Shown here piece by piece: positions 45,080 to 57,249 of a stretch of 64,000 bases of DNA (its first letter is position 1; every line of letters begins with the position of its first letter). The stretch covers positions 190,977,044-191,041,043 of the forward strand of contig CM057344.1 in assembly GCA_030015575.1 (NCBI GenBank). The letters are read 5' to 3'. The position numbers and the translations under genes are program-made. The notes below the pieces were generated by a model. The model had not been told where the DNA came from. It worked only from the letters and a program-made list of their open reading frames with translations, and searched no databases. This DNA is from Agapanthus africanus (lineage: Eukaryota > Streptophyta > Magnoliopsida > Asparagales > Amaryllidaceae).

Positions 45080-46538
45080 TGTTTATCACATAATATTGCA
45101 TTTTTGTATGCCCCATTCTTATGCATTTAAGAATAAAAACAGGTGCTTTTGACCCATGTCTGCTACATGTTACAGGTTACAGGTTCTTGGCACGAAAACA
45201 GTGAAAAACACAAAAGACAACACAAAAGAAGGATTTTGACCAGCAAATAGGAAGATCTTAGTAAAGCTCAGCAGAAGAACGGTTCACAATTAACAAGGCG
45301 ACGCAAGATCCAAATTTGCAAGAAAGACGGTTACAAGAATCATTGCAAAGTGTTCGTTGAAAATCTGGTATCACTGTATAATCCCAAATGAGTATCTGAA
45401 TACATAAACAAGAAGCCCAGAAGCATACCAAGCAGCCCAGAAAAATCCAGAAGCTGACATCATCATTGCGCCGCGGAAGCGCGGCCCAAAGCCCATATAC
45501 GCGGCGCTTCCGCGGCGGAAAAAAGCCCTAATGCGCATTAGGGCTTTTTTCCGCCGCGGAAGCGCGGCCCAAAGCCCATATACGCGGCGCTTCCGCGGCG
45601 GAAAAAAGCCCTAATGCGCATAATTTTTACCATAATGTGTGGCGGCTATGGAAAGATCTTTTTAGGGGTATATTTGTAACTTTAGACATGCGGTGCAATC
45701 TGTAGCCCTAGGGTTTCTATGTCCTATAAATAGAACCCAAGACCTTGTATTTTCTCATGCCTCTTCTCATGAAATAAAATTCTGTTTTTTTTTCTAAGAG
45801 TGCATCAAAAGTAAGTAGGTTAATTTCTTTGCAATAATTGTAGTTTTTTATCTGTTCTTATTTTCTCGCTTTAATTTAATTTAGTCTAGCTTTTATTAAA
45901 TTGCAATCGATGTTTTCTTTCTTCGATAAATTCTTGTTTTCTTTCATCCCCTCAATGAGCGAGTAATTTCCTCGCTTGTTAGGGTTAGGAATAGGGAAGG
46001 ATTTGAGAGATGAAGATCTCTCATCTCTTTTCATCGCTAAACTTTTATGAATATTAGAACTCCATGCATACCTTTTGATTCCGCTCCCTACGGCACTTTT
46101 ACCTTCAAGGTAACGGTGAACTCCGTAGTCTAAAGGCCCGGATCTTAAGGTTTTCCATGGAGGTTAGGGTGAAGATTAAGAAAGGAGGACAAGGATCTAG
46201 AGGAAGAATCAATCTTCCCAATCATCCTAATCACCTTTGTTAATATTTACCATAACTCTAATATGATTGATTTAATTGATGGCAATGGAAAGAGATGTAA
46301 ATCTTTATTAACCAAATTTTCCCTAAACCTAATCCTAGCAAGTTTCTAATTCTACCTTCATACAACTTCGATTTTTAGATTTAATTAAACTTCCAAACAC
46401 CATTTGGAATTAACTCGTAAGAACTCAAAGAAGATTTACACATCCCTGTGGACCGACCCGTATTCACCGGCTAGCTTCATGCGACGCCGTTCTTGATTGC
46501 GGTAATTATTTTTGATCGACAAAATTTCAATTAAATCA
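45080..46538 (+). repeat. Ath-2 3' LTR
   Basis: 1,459 bp with no difference seen from 35286-36744. AATAAA at 45773-45778 would serve for polyadenylation. Confidence 0.96.
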
Positions 46539-46543
46539 ACATT
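46539..46543. repeat. Target-site duplication of Ath-2, right (ACATT)
   Basis: Exact copy of 35281-35285. Confidence 0.95.
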
Positions 46544-47445
46544 CACATTGATGTTCTGTGTTGTGCTGTGATGTTGCAGATTTGTCGTGGTGGATAGCTT
46601 GCATGCAATGTTAGTACAGTTTAGTTCTATTTGTACATTTGATATTGCGGGGCGAGCGTCCGACATGTGTACTGGTGTCACTGCTTGTTTGTATATTATT
46701 CTTTTGGGGCACGACCAGGTTTAGGTCGATGTCACCGTTGTACATATTTTCTTTTCTTTACTAGGATTACCCTACGGTGGAGTGCATGGATAGCCGGGTT
46801 CTAGAGGGCAACGGGCCCGCATCTCATGGCTTTGAGACGGAGGGGTCTTCACTCTAGAATTGGCGGGCTATTCGCCGCATTCGTAGGGGGTACAGTTTGT
46901 CGCAAGTTGGGGTGCTCAAGTTACCGAATTCCGTGAAGTGCTGGGTGGTCCATTCATTTTGTTGAAGGGGGCTGCCTCGCTTCTGGTTTTGGCGAGTAAC
47001 TTGCTGCACTCGTAGGTGTCTAGGTTTTCATTGCATAGGCTATCCACATGACCAGGGGAATGTCATATTTCACTTGCTGCTCAAAGGAAACCCGGGGCTC
47101 CCAGATTATCTGTATTGTTCTGTAATGCTTATTACTTATCTGTGATGTTGCATATATCATGCCTGGAGCGATTATTATATATTGTTATATATACTAGTAG
47201 ATGTTGTATATGTTTTACACCTGCGCTAGTTCAGTCCCCGCTCTTTCGTTAGTTAAGTAACCTAACGGGCGATGACGGGACCCAGTGGCGAATGCGGATG
47301 TCATATACGTACATCATATTTTTGTTCTTTGTAGTGTGATTAATTGATGGGTCTGCGTTGATTTAGATCAATGCAAGGAAAACAAACCTATTCGATGTTG
47401 TTGGAACAATTTTCAAAAAGCAGTTATTATAAGGACGTTCTCTTT

Positions 47446-47677
47446 TGCTTTGCACAGAGGTATTCGATAATGAATATCGAGCACCTCATTCGACGAGGCA
47501 AGGGCCGAGATCACTTCATCGGGAGTGACCCCTTGGGAAGAAGTTTGCGTCAGGGTAATAACTTTACTATAGTTGATTACCTTTTGCTTTACATCGCGGT
47601 ATTCAGTTAGAATATCCTGCACCTCATTCGACGAGGAAAGAGCCGAGATCCCTTCACCGGGAGTGACCTCTTTAGCA
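47446..47677 (+). repeat. Two units of the 140-bp leader repeat, Ang-N2
   Basis: Units near 47446 and 47585 share GCACCTCATTCGACGAGG and CGGGAGTGACC. Confidence 0.75.
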
Positions 47678-48102
47678 AAGGTTTTTGCCACTATATATTT
47701 ATAAAAAGCTATGTGGTTCCTTCAATGATATCAAGTTCATTACGTTAAAGGTTTCTCGCCAAAAACCAGTCGTAGCCCTCCGTCATTTCTTATAGGTATT
47801 ACTTAGTATTCATGCTGTGTATGTTGACCTCTATCAAGGCACAGTGCTTGGTAGCTGGGTATTGCTTGTTTGTTGCATAAATATGCAATTATTTAGGACA
47901 GTCGCACGGTCATTTTGACCTCTGTCAAGGGCATGTGCGGGTGGGTCTAAGTTAATCAAGGGCAATGACGGGTTGAACTTAACTTGCGATTTATGATATG
48001 TTGACCTCTGTTAAGGTCATAAGCCGCTTGGGGTAAAAATCACATCGGGAGTTTCTAAAGAAACTGATACTTGCAAGGCATGCGCATACCTTCTGGAGTG
48101 TG

Positions 48103-48130
48103 GTGACTTGAGTGGATTCCATCAAGTTAT
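48103..48130 (+). ncRNA. Covarying stem-loop in the Ang-N leader (N2 copy)
   Basis: GTGACTTGA pairs with TCAAGTTAT (two G-U pairs) around the loop GTGGATTCCA. Relative to Ang-N1, both sides of one base pair changed together. Confidence 0.55.
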
Positions 48131-48326
48131 CATGTGATGATAGTTGGATCCCGATTCTCACTGATGAGTTGGTTTACTCCTCGGGTGAACCCAACTAATT
48201 CTTCTTTTAGGTTTGGAGGAGAATTTATGGATACAGTGGGAGACATCCTGATTAGATAAAGTGATTAGCCATTCTGATCTAGGTTAGAGCGCACGCAGAG
48301 TGTTTCTTTCTCTCTCTCATTGGCAG

Positions 48327-51300
48327 CGACCATGGCCCGAATCTGGACTATAACTCAGTGACCAAGTTAACCGAACCTTCTTAAAACACTGGCTTTTGGA
48401 TTGTCTGAGTTGCATACAATATTGCCACTCTTTCTTTTACCCTTTTATTTTCTTCGGAACACTCCGTATCACTACGCAGATCCCATTTTTATTGGATATG
48501 ACCATCGTATAGTTACATACAAACTCGAAGAAACTTGTTTCAGATTCGGGAATGGTTTCAAGTTCTGGAGAAAATGAATAGGACTATTCAGTTGTCTTTT
48601 CCTTTTACCTTCTCTCAGGTTGCGAGTACTCCTAAAATTAGAAGAAGGTACACCTATTACACTTATTGGATTATATTATTCCAAACCATAGGCAGGTGCC
48701 GAAAGGTAGGGAATGAAGAAAACCAATTAGCCTAAGTGTGGTGTACAGAAGGTAATAAGTAAAAACAAATAAAGGGATTAGAAGGAGGGCAAAATAAATT
48801 GCAACTTGTATCATTCACGACCAAACCGCGTATCTCATCACCACTCCTAGTTCACCTTTGAATTACTCTAGAACACCCCGTATCACTACGAAGATCCACA
48901 GTTATTGGATAATCAATCGTATAGTTATGTACGAACTCGATGGAACTTGTTCCAGTTCGAGAATGGATTCTGGTTCAGAAGAAATAGAATAAGTTTTATT
49001 CAGTTGTCTTTTATCTTTACCTTCTCTCAGGTTGCGAGGGCTCCTAGGTTTAGGAGAGTACACCTATTACAATTATTGGATAGTCTTCTTCCAAATCATA
49101 TGCTGGTGCCGAACGGTAGGGAAGGAAGAAAATCAATTAGCCTAAGTGTAGTGTACAGAAGGTAACGACTAAAAACAAATTAAAGGATTTAGAGAGATGG
49201 CAAGAAAATATACGGTTACCGTCATGAATCTGTATAATGGAAGAGGCATTACTAGGAATACCCGGATACCCTTTCGAAACATATTCATGTTTCAGTTTCA
49301 CTGTGTATTGTTAATAGAAAACTGATTTCCCAATTAGCCCTTGCTCCAAGATATGTATTTACCAGGATTGATTCTTATATCTGTATGGTTTTACAGAAGA
49401 TGAATAGGAGTAAGTTATTGGAAATTAGGTGATCATCCTCATTATATCGGAATTCGTTGTAATTGGTGATATTTGAGGAAATCACCTGGGTTTTTGCCGG
49501 ACGGCAAATATTTGGTTTTGAATATCCATTGTTATGCACCAATTTCAAACTGATATATCTGTACATTTATTTTATAAAGTGAGATATAACTTTTTGAAAT
49601 TATGTCCATGACATTTACCTATACCAGTTGATGGTTAGGTAAGAAGCATTAAACAGCGGTGTAATTCTTCATAACCATAATACAGTTTTCAACCTACGAC
49701 GCACAGGGTTTGAGTTATTCAACTCAGGGGACTTATACAAAGTATTGTATATTGTCCAGTGTCCATTAAGACAAAGGGGTTGGTCCTCATACTATATTCT
49801 GTTTACTTGTGACTTCTCAAGTTTTAGACAAGTGTTTCGTAGAAAAACAAGGTCCACGTTTTGAGAAGTTATAGGTAAAGGAATAAAGTAGAGAACCATG
49901 TGTTGTAAGTATCAGGATTCTTCAAGGTGATCGAAGAAGTAGATACTTGTGTTTGGTATTCAGTTGATAGTAATGGTTTTGAGAACATGCTTCTCTTGCA
50001 GGTTGCTCATATCTGGATGCACTCCTAAGTTGAATAAAGCTGATCGGCCTATCTTCATTTAGTTGACATGCACTAGAGACAGCTGCATAATTTGAATCCG
50101 TTTCCAATTAAATCAGTGCCTCTGTTTCTATATTGTATATAGAATGGATTATATCTTAACAATGTTAAGGTATATGGAGTTGTCCGGCTTATGCTTAAAA
50201 CCAGACTCTGGATAACTCAAGGCACGTTTCTGTAATGGCAGTTTGTGGGTTAAACCGGGCTTATGACGAGGGTTAACTTTCTACCATCTAGAAGACCAAT
50301 AGTGATATTGTTTTTGACTCGCCACAGTTTTAGTAAAATGGTCTTTTTCAGAAAACAATAGTGGGAGTATGGTAGAACTGGAAGTGATTCCAGAACCACG
50401 AACGATTTCTGAAAATTTAATAGAACCTAAAGATTCAATCTGGTTTGACATTCCATTAGCCACTCCATAGATATGGTGGGTTACCTCAGGCACCCGAGAG
50501 GTACTTCGGTATTCTCAAAAACGGTGACAGGGAAGTTCTCGTTTACCCAGACTTGACACTATTGTTGTTCCAGACTATGACACCTGGTAGGAGGATGAGT
50601 ATAGCATCGTTCTATACTAGCTTTAGAAGTGCACCTTTATATGACTCTGCCAGAGGGTTATTGTAGTCAGTGGGAGCAGTGGAAGCATAGTGGACAAATA
50701 GCTTATGTCTATTTGTAGACTAAAGCAGATATAGCGGAGATAGATCATTTATTTTTTGATATGACAGTCATGGGCTTTGACTTCATCAGAATAGAAGATG
50801 GATCTATTAAGAAGGTAGTAGGGTGTGATGTCCTGGTATTTGGATGACATACACGTTGTAGCAAGTGATATTCCTATACTACAATCAGTTATACTGTGGT
50901 TGTCATACGGTGGTTTCTCCATATAGGATATGGATATATATCAGACATTCTGGTTACTATATCTATGGTTTTTTATCTAGATTTGGGTAGTTTCCCAATC
51001 TAGGTACTTAGACAGTATTCTAAAGGTATTTTAGAATAGACGACTCCTGGCATGGTGATTTACCTGCAGGTGATGGAGTCACCCTCTCTAAAGATGTTTT
51101 ACAGACTAAAGGGGAGAGGGATGTGCATGATTGGCATATCACTTGCTTAGACAATTGAGTCAATCATGAGATGTCAAGTACCACACTAGATGTTGTTTTT
51201 GCGCTAGATGCAATAAGTTGATATATTAATCCAATCCTAGAGAAACGTTCGGAAGCAGCTTATGAACATAAGTGAATGTTCTATGGATTTGGTAACTACA

Positions 51301-51760
51301 GCCTCTTTCGGGAGACGGTTATCAATACAGGCTTCCAAGGTGACATGAATAACAGAGTGACTGTCAGAGTTATAGTTTTCCCTCTGACGAGGGGCAGTAG
51401 TTTGGACAGGTGGTCCAAGTGGATACTGAGGTTGGCATGGCACAGGATACTGATTAAATTCAGTTGACGATACAGTCTAAGAAGTTTGATGGATTTGGAG
51501 TTCATTTGTGAACTGGGTCCAATCAGATATCCAGACATATTCTAAGAAAGGTATTGCTCAATTCGGGAGATGGATTTCTCCGCGAACTTGAGATTAAGAG
51601 AGACATAGATAGAAACACCAGGGCGGATCCACTAACTGAGGCTATTTCTTAAACACACTAGTTTTACAAACGAGCTTTGTGAAACTGATTTGTAGAGGAG
51701 TTAGGTGTTTGGTATCACACGGGCTGTGACTATGCAACACCGTAATAATAGGCTTAAGTG
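48327..51760 (+). pseudogene. Ang-N2 duplicated block and fossil pol
   Basis: 48540-49210 holds two copies of the block seen at 13951-14640 in Ang-N1. From about 49200 on it is decayed Copia pol without long frames. 50640-50900 corresponds, in reverse complement, to 12240-12480 of Ang-N1 with the same altered sequence. 51600-51755 is the RNase H end. It stops at GGCTTAAGTG, where Ang-B begins. Confidence 0.7.
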
Positions 51761-53676
51761 TGTAAGTCGACTTTAGACACCCCATATGATGCGGGGAGGC
51801 GGAATAGGTAAAACAATCACTTTGTTTAAACTAATATCGACTAACTTTACGGATCTTTGCTAAACCCTAACTAACAACTATCTAGAAGTGATTAGCTACT
51901 ATGATAGATGATTATACCTAGAGATTCAAGTCCTTCTTGTCCTTGTAGTTCACCTCCTTGTCGGCCTCCTCGATGTGATAGAAGATCCACCCGAGAGCTT
52001 CTTTTCCAAGCTTTAACCTCTCACTTGAGTTAACTAGGTGGCTATGAGTGCTAATCAAAGTAACCTAGAGAATATAGAAGAGGATTAGGGACCTATTAGT
52101 CTTGCTAACCCTAGGATCTCAACACATGAGAGGATTAGGGTTAGTTCTTTGAAGAGAGAGAGCTTGAGGAGAGAGAAGGTGTGAGTGAGAATGATAATGA
52201 ATTATGCCTCATTTCAATATCTGATGAAGCATAAAGAATATCAAATAAATCATTATTTGATATTAACAACCATGCTTCATTTAATACATACAATGAATCA
52301 TCTCATGATTCATTAAGCAATAAATGTTTCATTAACTCATTTGGACGATTCATCTCATGAGTCACTAATCCATTTAATGCAAACAACACCTAAGCTCTCC
52401 AACACATCAATCTTCAAGAAGCTTCTCGACTAATTACGAGAATCCCCCTCCCATCCATGAAAACACGGAAATACTGAGACTGTATAAATCCAATAATCCA
52501 ATACTAGAATCTGGCTTAAACCAAAGCCTGCTAGTGAAAACTGTCCGAATATCGTACGTGCATAAAAACACGTATGTGTCCGAACCCTGTCGTAAAACCA
52601 TACGACCTCTATATCGTTTCGCCTGAAGCAGGGAAACTCTCTGTGTGAGACTTTAAAGACTCGACACTACACTGGTAGTGGGTTTAACCACAGACCGCAA
52701 GCGGTACTAGCTGTATGTAACGGTCCCCAGGTAGATGTCGATAAGAAGGCCGATGAGGAAACCCATCCGAACACCTACTGAGCATGATGTGACAATCTCC
52801 GTACCGTCTGGTCCGTTCGTCTAGGACTATCGCATATCGGGCCTAGGGGGAGGCAAGCGTCAGTCCCCTAAAAGCAGTATAAGTCGTGTCGGAGTGAAGC
52901 CCATTACACCTTGAGAAGCTACTGGAAATCCTACCAGTAAATCTCATTTTCCCTGGCCAGGGACTTTGCGTAATGGCTCTCCAAACACAGCGCGATATCA
53001 ACTCCCAATACCGGGAGAGACGAATCCTATCTAACCGCCACTGCCTCCAAGTGCTTCGAGACTGCACCCAACTGCTATCTGTTTGCATGACTCCTTTGAG
53101 CCGTGGTAGGGTAGCAATCTAAGAACAGTGGGAACACACTCGTGACGAAGGAGCAGTGTCAAGTCTGCGGACTATGCTGTACTCATGTCACATGGGAACT
53201 GTTAACTGACGATGGGTATAATACCAACCAACAGTTCCCTGCGAGTCCTGTACGGTGTACCCGTAACCCAACGAGCACCTGTATACTATCTCTAGTACAA
53301 CGTACTAATGGCTGTGGGACAGACCATTTCCCCTGCTGGGATGAGAAGCGTACACACTAGTCTACTCCGGAGTATCGATGCCCTGTCTCGATAATCCTAC
53401 GACTAGGGACCTGAAAATGATTGTGCTTGTAGACTACCCAGCCCCCACTAGTGTGACTGCCATCACAACGCTGGTAGTTAAGCAAGATCCTAAGGCTCTA
53501 TCAATATGTATTCGCGATATGCTAACATATACACATATTAAGATAGATATAAACTAAGTAGCTTACTACCATGTTTAGCCAGACTGTTAATATAATTGTG
53601 AATATCCCAAGTTTCCATCAAGTAATATACAAGCTAGTTTGATACAATAATGGCCCCTAGGGCATATACACTAACA
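51761..53676 (-). repeat. Ang-B 3' LTR
   Basis: 1,916 bp, from TGTAAGTCGAC to ACACTAACA on the plus strand. Its ends resemble the Ang-N LTR (TGTAAGTC) and the Ang-A LTR (CCCCTAGGGCAT...CTAACA). The border at 51761 is inferred from the point where Ang-N2 similarity stops. Confidence 0.8.
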
Positions 53677-53687
53677 ATCTCCCACTT
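53677..53687 (-). other. Ang-B polypurine tract
   Basis: AAGTGGGAGAT on the minus strand next to the LTR, the same as in Ang-A. Confidence 0.9.
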
Positions 53688-55053
53688 GCACTAGGGCCAT
53701 GTATTGGCGTATTGAAGACCTATCATCTCGAATAGCCTCTCAAACTAAGTCTGGGGTAAGGCCTTTGTGAATGGATCTGCAGTGTTCTCCTCTGTAGCAA
53801 CTCTTCGGGCCTCGATCTCCCGGCGATCTATGATCTCCCTGATCAGGTGTTACCGCCTTAAAATGTGTCGGGACTTCTGATGGGACCTGGGTTCCTTTGC
53901 TAAAGCAATAGCCCCGTTGTTGTCACAATACAGAGGTATTGGATCAATAATGGATGGAACCACCTGAAGTTCTGTGAGGAACTTCTTCATCCAGACCGCT
54001 TCTTTTGCGGCATCGCAAGCAGCGATATACTCCGCTTCCATCGTCGAGTCAGCAAGGGTGTCCTTCTTGGAACTCTTCAAGTACACCGCCCCTCCATTGA
54101 GGGTAAAGACATAACCTGACATGGACTTGGAGTCATCCTTGTCACTCTGGAAGCTGGAGTCAGCAAAAGCCTCGATCTTGAGGTCTTTTCCGTCGTAAAA
54201 CAAGAACATATCCTTAGTCCTTCTTAGGTACTTGAGAATGTTCTTTACTGCTATCCAGTGCTTCTCCTCTGGGTCTGACTGATACCGTCTTACCATGCTC
54301 AGTAAGTAAGCTACATCTGGTCTGGTGCACAACATCGCATACATTATAGAGCCTACCGCAGAAGCGTAGGGTATAATCGACATGCGATCCCTTTCCAAAT
54401 CAGTCTTGGGAGACATTTCTTTGTAGAGGGTGATTCCGTGACAAGCCGGTAAATTACCGTGCTTAGAATCTTCCATACTGAATCTTTTCAGTATAGTGTT
54501 GATATACCTGGACTACGAAAGTCCGAACATCCTCTTAAATATATCACGACGGATCCTGATCCCTAGAATATAAGTGGCATCACCCAGGTCTTTCATGGAG
54601 AACCTGTGTGACAAGAATCCTTTGACAGATTGTAGCATAGGAATGTCATTTCCTATCAAGAGAATGTCATCCATGTACAAGAAGAGGAATACAACAGTTC
54701 GTGCTACAATTTTACTATATATACATGGTTCATCTGGATTTTTGATAAAGTCATATTCTTTGACCGTTTCATCAAAACAGATGTTCAAACTCCGCGATGC
54801 CTGCTTTAGTCCATAAATGGACTTAAGCAACTTGCACACTTTCTCGCTGCTCCCACTCTGATTGAAACCTTCTGGCTGATCCATATTGACGCATTCTTCT
54901 AAATTACCATTTAGAAAAGCCGTATTTACGTCCATCTGCCAGATCTCATAATTATGGAAGGCGGCAATGGCAAGAAGGATCCGAATGGATTTGAGCATAA
55001 CCACTGGAGAAAAAGTTTCGTCATAGTCCAAACCAGGTCTTTGACGAAAACCC

Positions 55054-55058
55054 TTTGC
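55054..55058. repeat. Target-site duplication of the solo LTR, left (TTTGC)
   Basis: TTTGC precedes 55059 and recurs at 57245-57249. Across the insertion the pol sequence continues as in Ang-A (compare 4545-4560). Confidence 0.95.
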
Positions 55059-57244
55059 TGTAGGGTTACTAGGCACTCTCACAAGGGTCTATAAGGCATC
55101 AACCATGCCCGATTTAAAATTTAGACGTGCCGAACAACCCTAACCAAGATCTTTAAACTAGAGATTAGGAAAAACAAAGCATGTTAAACAATTTAACATC
55201 TAAGAGTTTGGGATTACAACCTTTGTAGTCCGGTCCTTCGCTTCATAAGCTCCGTGTTGAGGTACCTTCGCTGCGATCATCGAGTATCCGGACTCTAGAG
55301 AGGCTCCACGAAGAGAAAGATGCAAACTTTCTTCCGATCTTCGATAACTAAGATGATCTACCTTGAAGTTTCTTTAACACAAGCTCTCACTCACAAATGA
55401 AGAGAACACCCTAATCTAAATGGCGAGGATAGATTAGGATGATGAAGTAGGATTTTAGCTCTCATTTTTTTTCTTAATCTCACTTATTTTCATCACTAAA
55501 ATCAAAGCTAGAAAGATTTGCAAGGAGGAAGAAGAAGATGAATTACTTTGTGTTGAATATTGAATTGTGTTGAGGTTAGAAATGCAACCATGGGTTAAGT
55601 ATGATAACTTAACCCATGTAGAGAATGAAACATGGTCAAGGGTTGAGTTGGGTAAACAAATACCATACAAAAATATCTTTACAAAATATCTTTGCAAAAA
55701 CAAAACAAAAGGCTTCTAGAAGCTTCTAGAAAAATTAACCCAAATCAAACCTTAATCATGTTTAATCTCCAATAATCATGTTGCATTAATAACCCAAACA
55801 TGTTACAATATTATATATCACATATACAATATTTATTGTAACAAAATAAAATAATACAATAAACATATATCGCATATATATAACAATGTATTACCCGAGT
55901 GAGAAAAAGAATCTTTTAGTGAGCTTATATTAGTTAATGTAATTTAATATATCAAATATATAATTATACATTAAATTATCGAATCAACACTTGATCCGAT
56001 AATCCGGCTATTTCACAAATAACCGACTAATATAATCTGTATCAGTTCATCGAATCAACACTTGATCCGATGACCCGGCTATATCTCATATACCTGGCCG
56101 ATATCTCATATCGTGAGAATCTAATACGGTATCACATACATGTATTGTTCTCGGTCCCGCATATATCATATATGTGCTCCTACTCCTTTTGCCTGAGCCA
56201 AGAAACCTCTGTGTAGGACTCTAAAGAATCGTCAATACGCCGGCAGTAGGTGATGATCATATCAAACACCCACAAGCTGCAAGCGGTCAGCTAAACGTAT
56301 CATCCACCCAGGTATTGAGCGATCAGAAGATCAACAAGCAAGCCTGTACATTCTCCCGTGAACCCAATCAGTAACACTCCCGTACAGTCCGGTCTCTTCG
56401 TCTGATATGTCGCATATCTCGCCTAGGGGTGGAAAATGTCAGACCTTAGTAGCTTGATAAGTCGTGTCGATATGAGGTCTATAACAGTTTGAGAAACTAC
56501 TGATAACACTTACCTGTAAATCTCAGCAACCCAGGTCTGGGATTTCTAGTTATAGCCAATCGAACACAGCGCAACGTCAACTCCCTATACCGGGAGAGAC
56601 GAATCCCCTCCTATCGCTCATTGCCTCCATGTGATTCGGGACTGTACCCAAAAGCCACCATTTTGCATGCCCTCTTAGACGTGGTATGATGGAAATCAAA
56701 GCACAGTGGGAATCACACAAGACTCTATGACGATCTCTGGTCTACAGACTAACCTGTACCAGTGTCACCAGATAACTGCCATCTGACGTGAGGAATAATA
56801 CCATCTGGGAGTTCTCAGCGAGTCCGTCCAGTGTAGCCAGTCTCCACTGAGCACCCGTACACCATCCTTGATGTCAAACACCGATGGATATGGGATCATC
56901 CATCGCCCATCATATGGGTCAAGATGTGTATACGCTAGTCTACTCTGGTGTATCAATGCCCTGTCTCGATACACCCTCGACTAGGAACAGTTATAGGATG
57001 TACTCGTCGACTACCGTGGCCCCACTAGTATGATCTTATCATAGTCCCAGTAGTCGAGTACATATCCTAAGGACTTTATCAACATGTAACATAGAGACAA
57101 TCAGAGTACATATTAAGATAAAGTACAACCAGATAGCATATTATCATGTCGAGCAAGAAAGTCCTCCCTATATATGTCCAAGCATCCATTACAATATACA
57201 TCATATGTACTGTAATGGCCTCTAGGGCATACATATAACTAACA
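55059..57244 (-). repeat. Solo Angela-type LTR
   Basis: 2,186 bp, from TGTAGGGTTACTAGGCAC to ACTAACA on the plus strand, flanked by TTTGC on both sides and with no internal element sequence. It is related to the Ang-A LTR but clearly diverged. It arose by recombination between the two LTRs of a former full element. It contains a perfect 12-bp inverted repeat with a 6-nt loop at 55589-55618. Confidence 0.93.
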
Positions 57245-57249
57245 TTTGC
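57245..57249. repeat. Target-site duplication of the solo LTR, right (TTTGC)
   Basis: Exact copy of 55054-55058. Confidence 0.95.

Larger units (their letters stand above)
35286..46538 (+). mobile_element. Ath-2: intact Athila-lineage Ty3/Gypsy retrotransposon
   Basis: A complete 11.25-kb element with two 1,459-bp LTRs in which I found no difference, an ACATT target duplication, a tRNA-Asp-type primer site, one uninterrupted 1,932-codon gag-pol frame and a polypurine tract. It lacks an env-like gene. Identical LTRs and an open frame indicate a very recent insertion and possible present-day activity. It is related to Ath-1 in gag-pol and the U5 part of the LTR, but its U3 is different. Confidence 0.97.
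46544..48326 (+). other. Ang-N2 leader, part after Ath-2
   Basis: Plus-strand version of the Ang-N1 leader: GTTAG-N9-CTAAC (47248-47266), two 140-bp repeat units (47446-47677), three hairpin variants (47822-48019), AGTTTCT-AA-AGAAACT (48050-48065), the covarying stem-loop (48103-48130), and CTGAT, pyrimidine tract and CAG (48274-48326). No gag frame. Confidence 0.7.
34358..51760 (+). mobile_element. Ang-N2: non-autonomous Angela-lineage element, split by Ath-2
   Basis: Plus-strand counterpart of Ang-N1. It consists of an LTR-like remnant (34358-34930), a leader start (34931-35285), the nested Ath-2, then leader and fossil pol (46544-51760). The join across Ath-2 reads like the uninterrupted Ang-N3 leader at 61180-61210. 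It ends at 51760 where Ang-B starts, so its 3' LTR lies beyond the window. The assignment of the 34358-34930 part is less certain. Confidence 0.7.
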
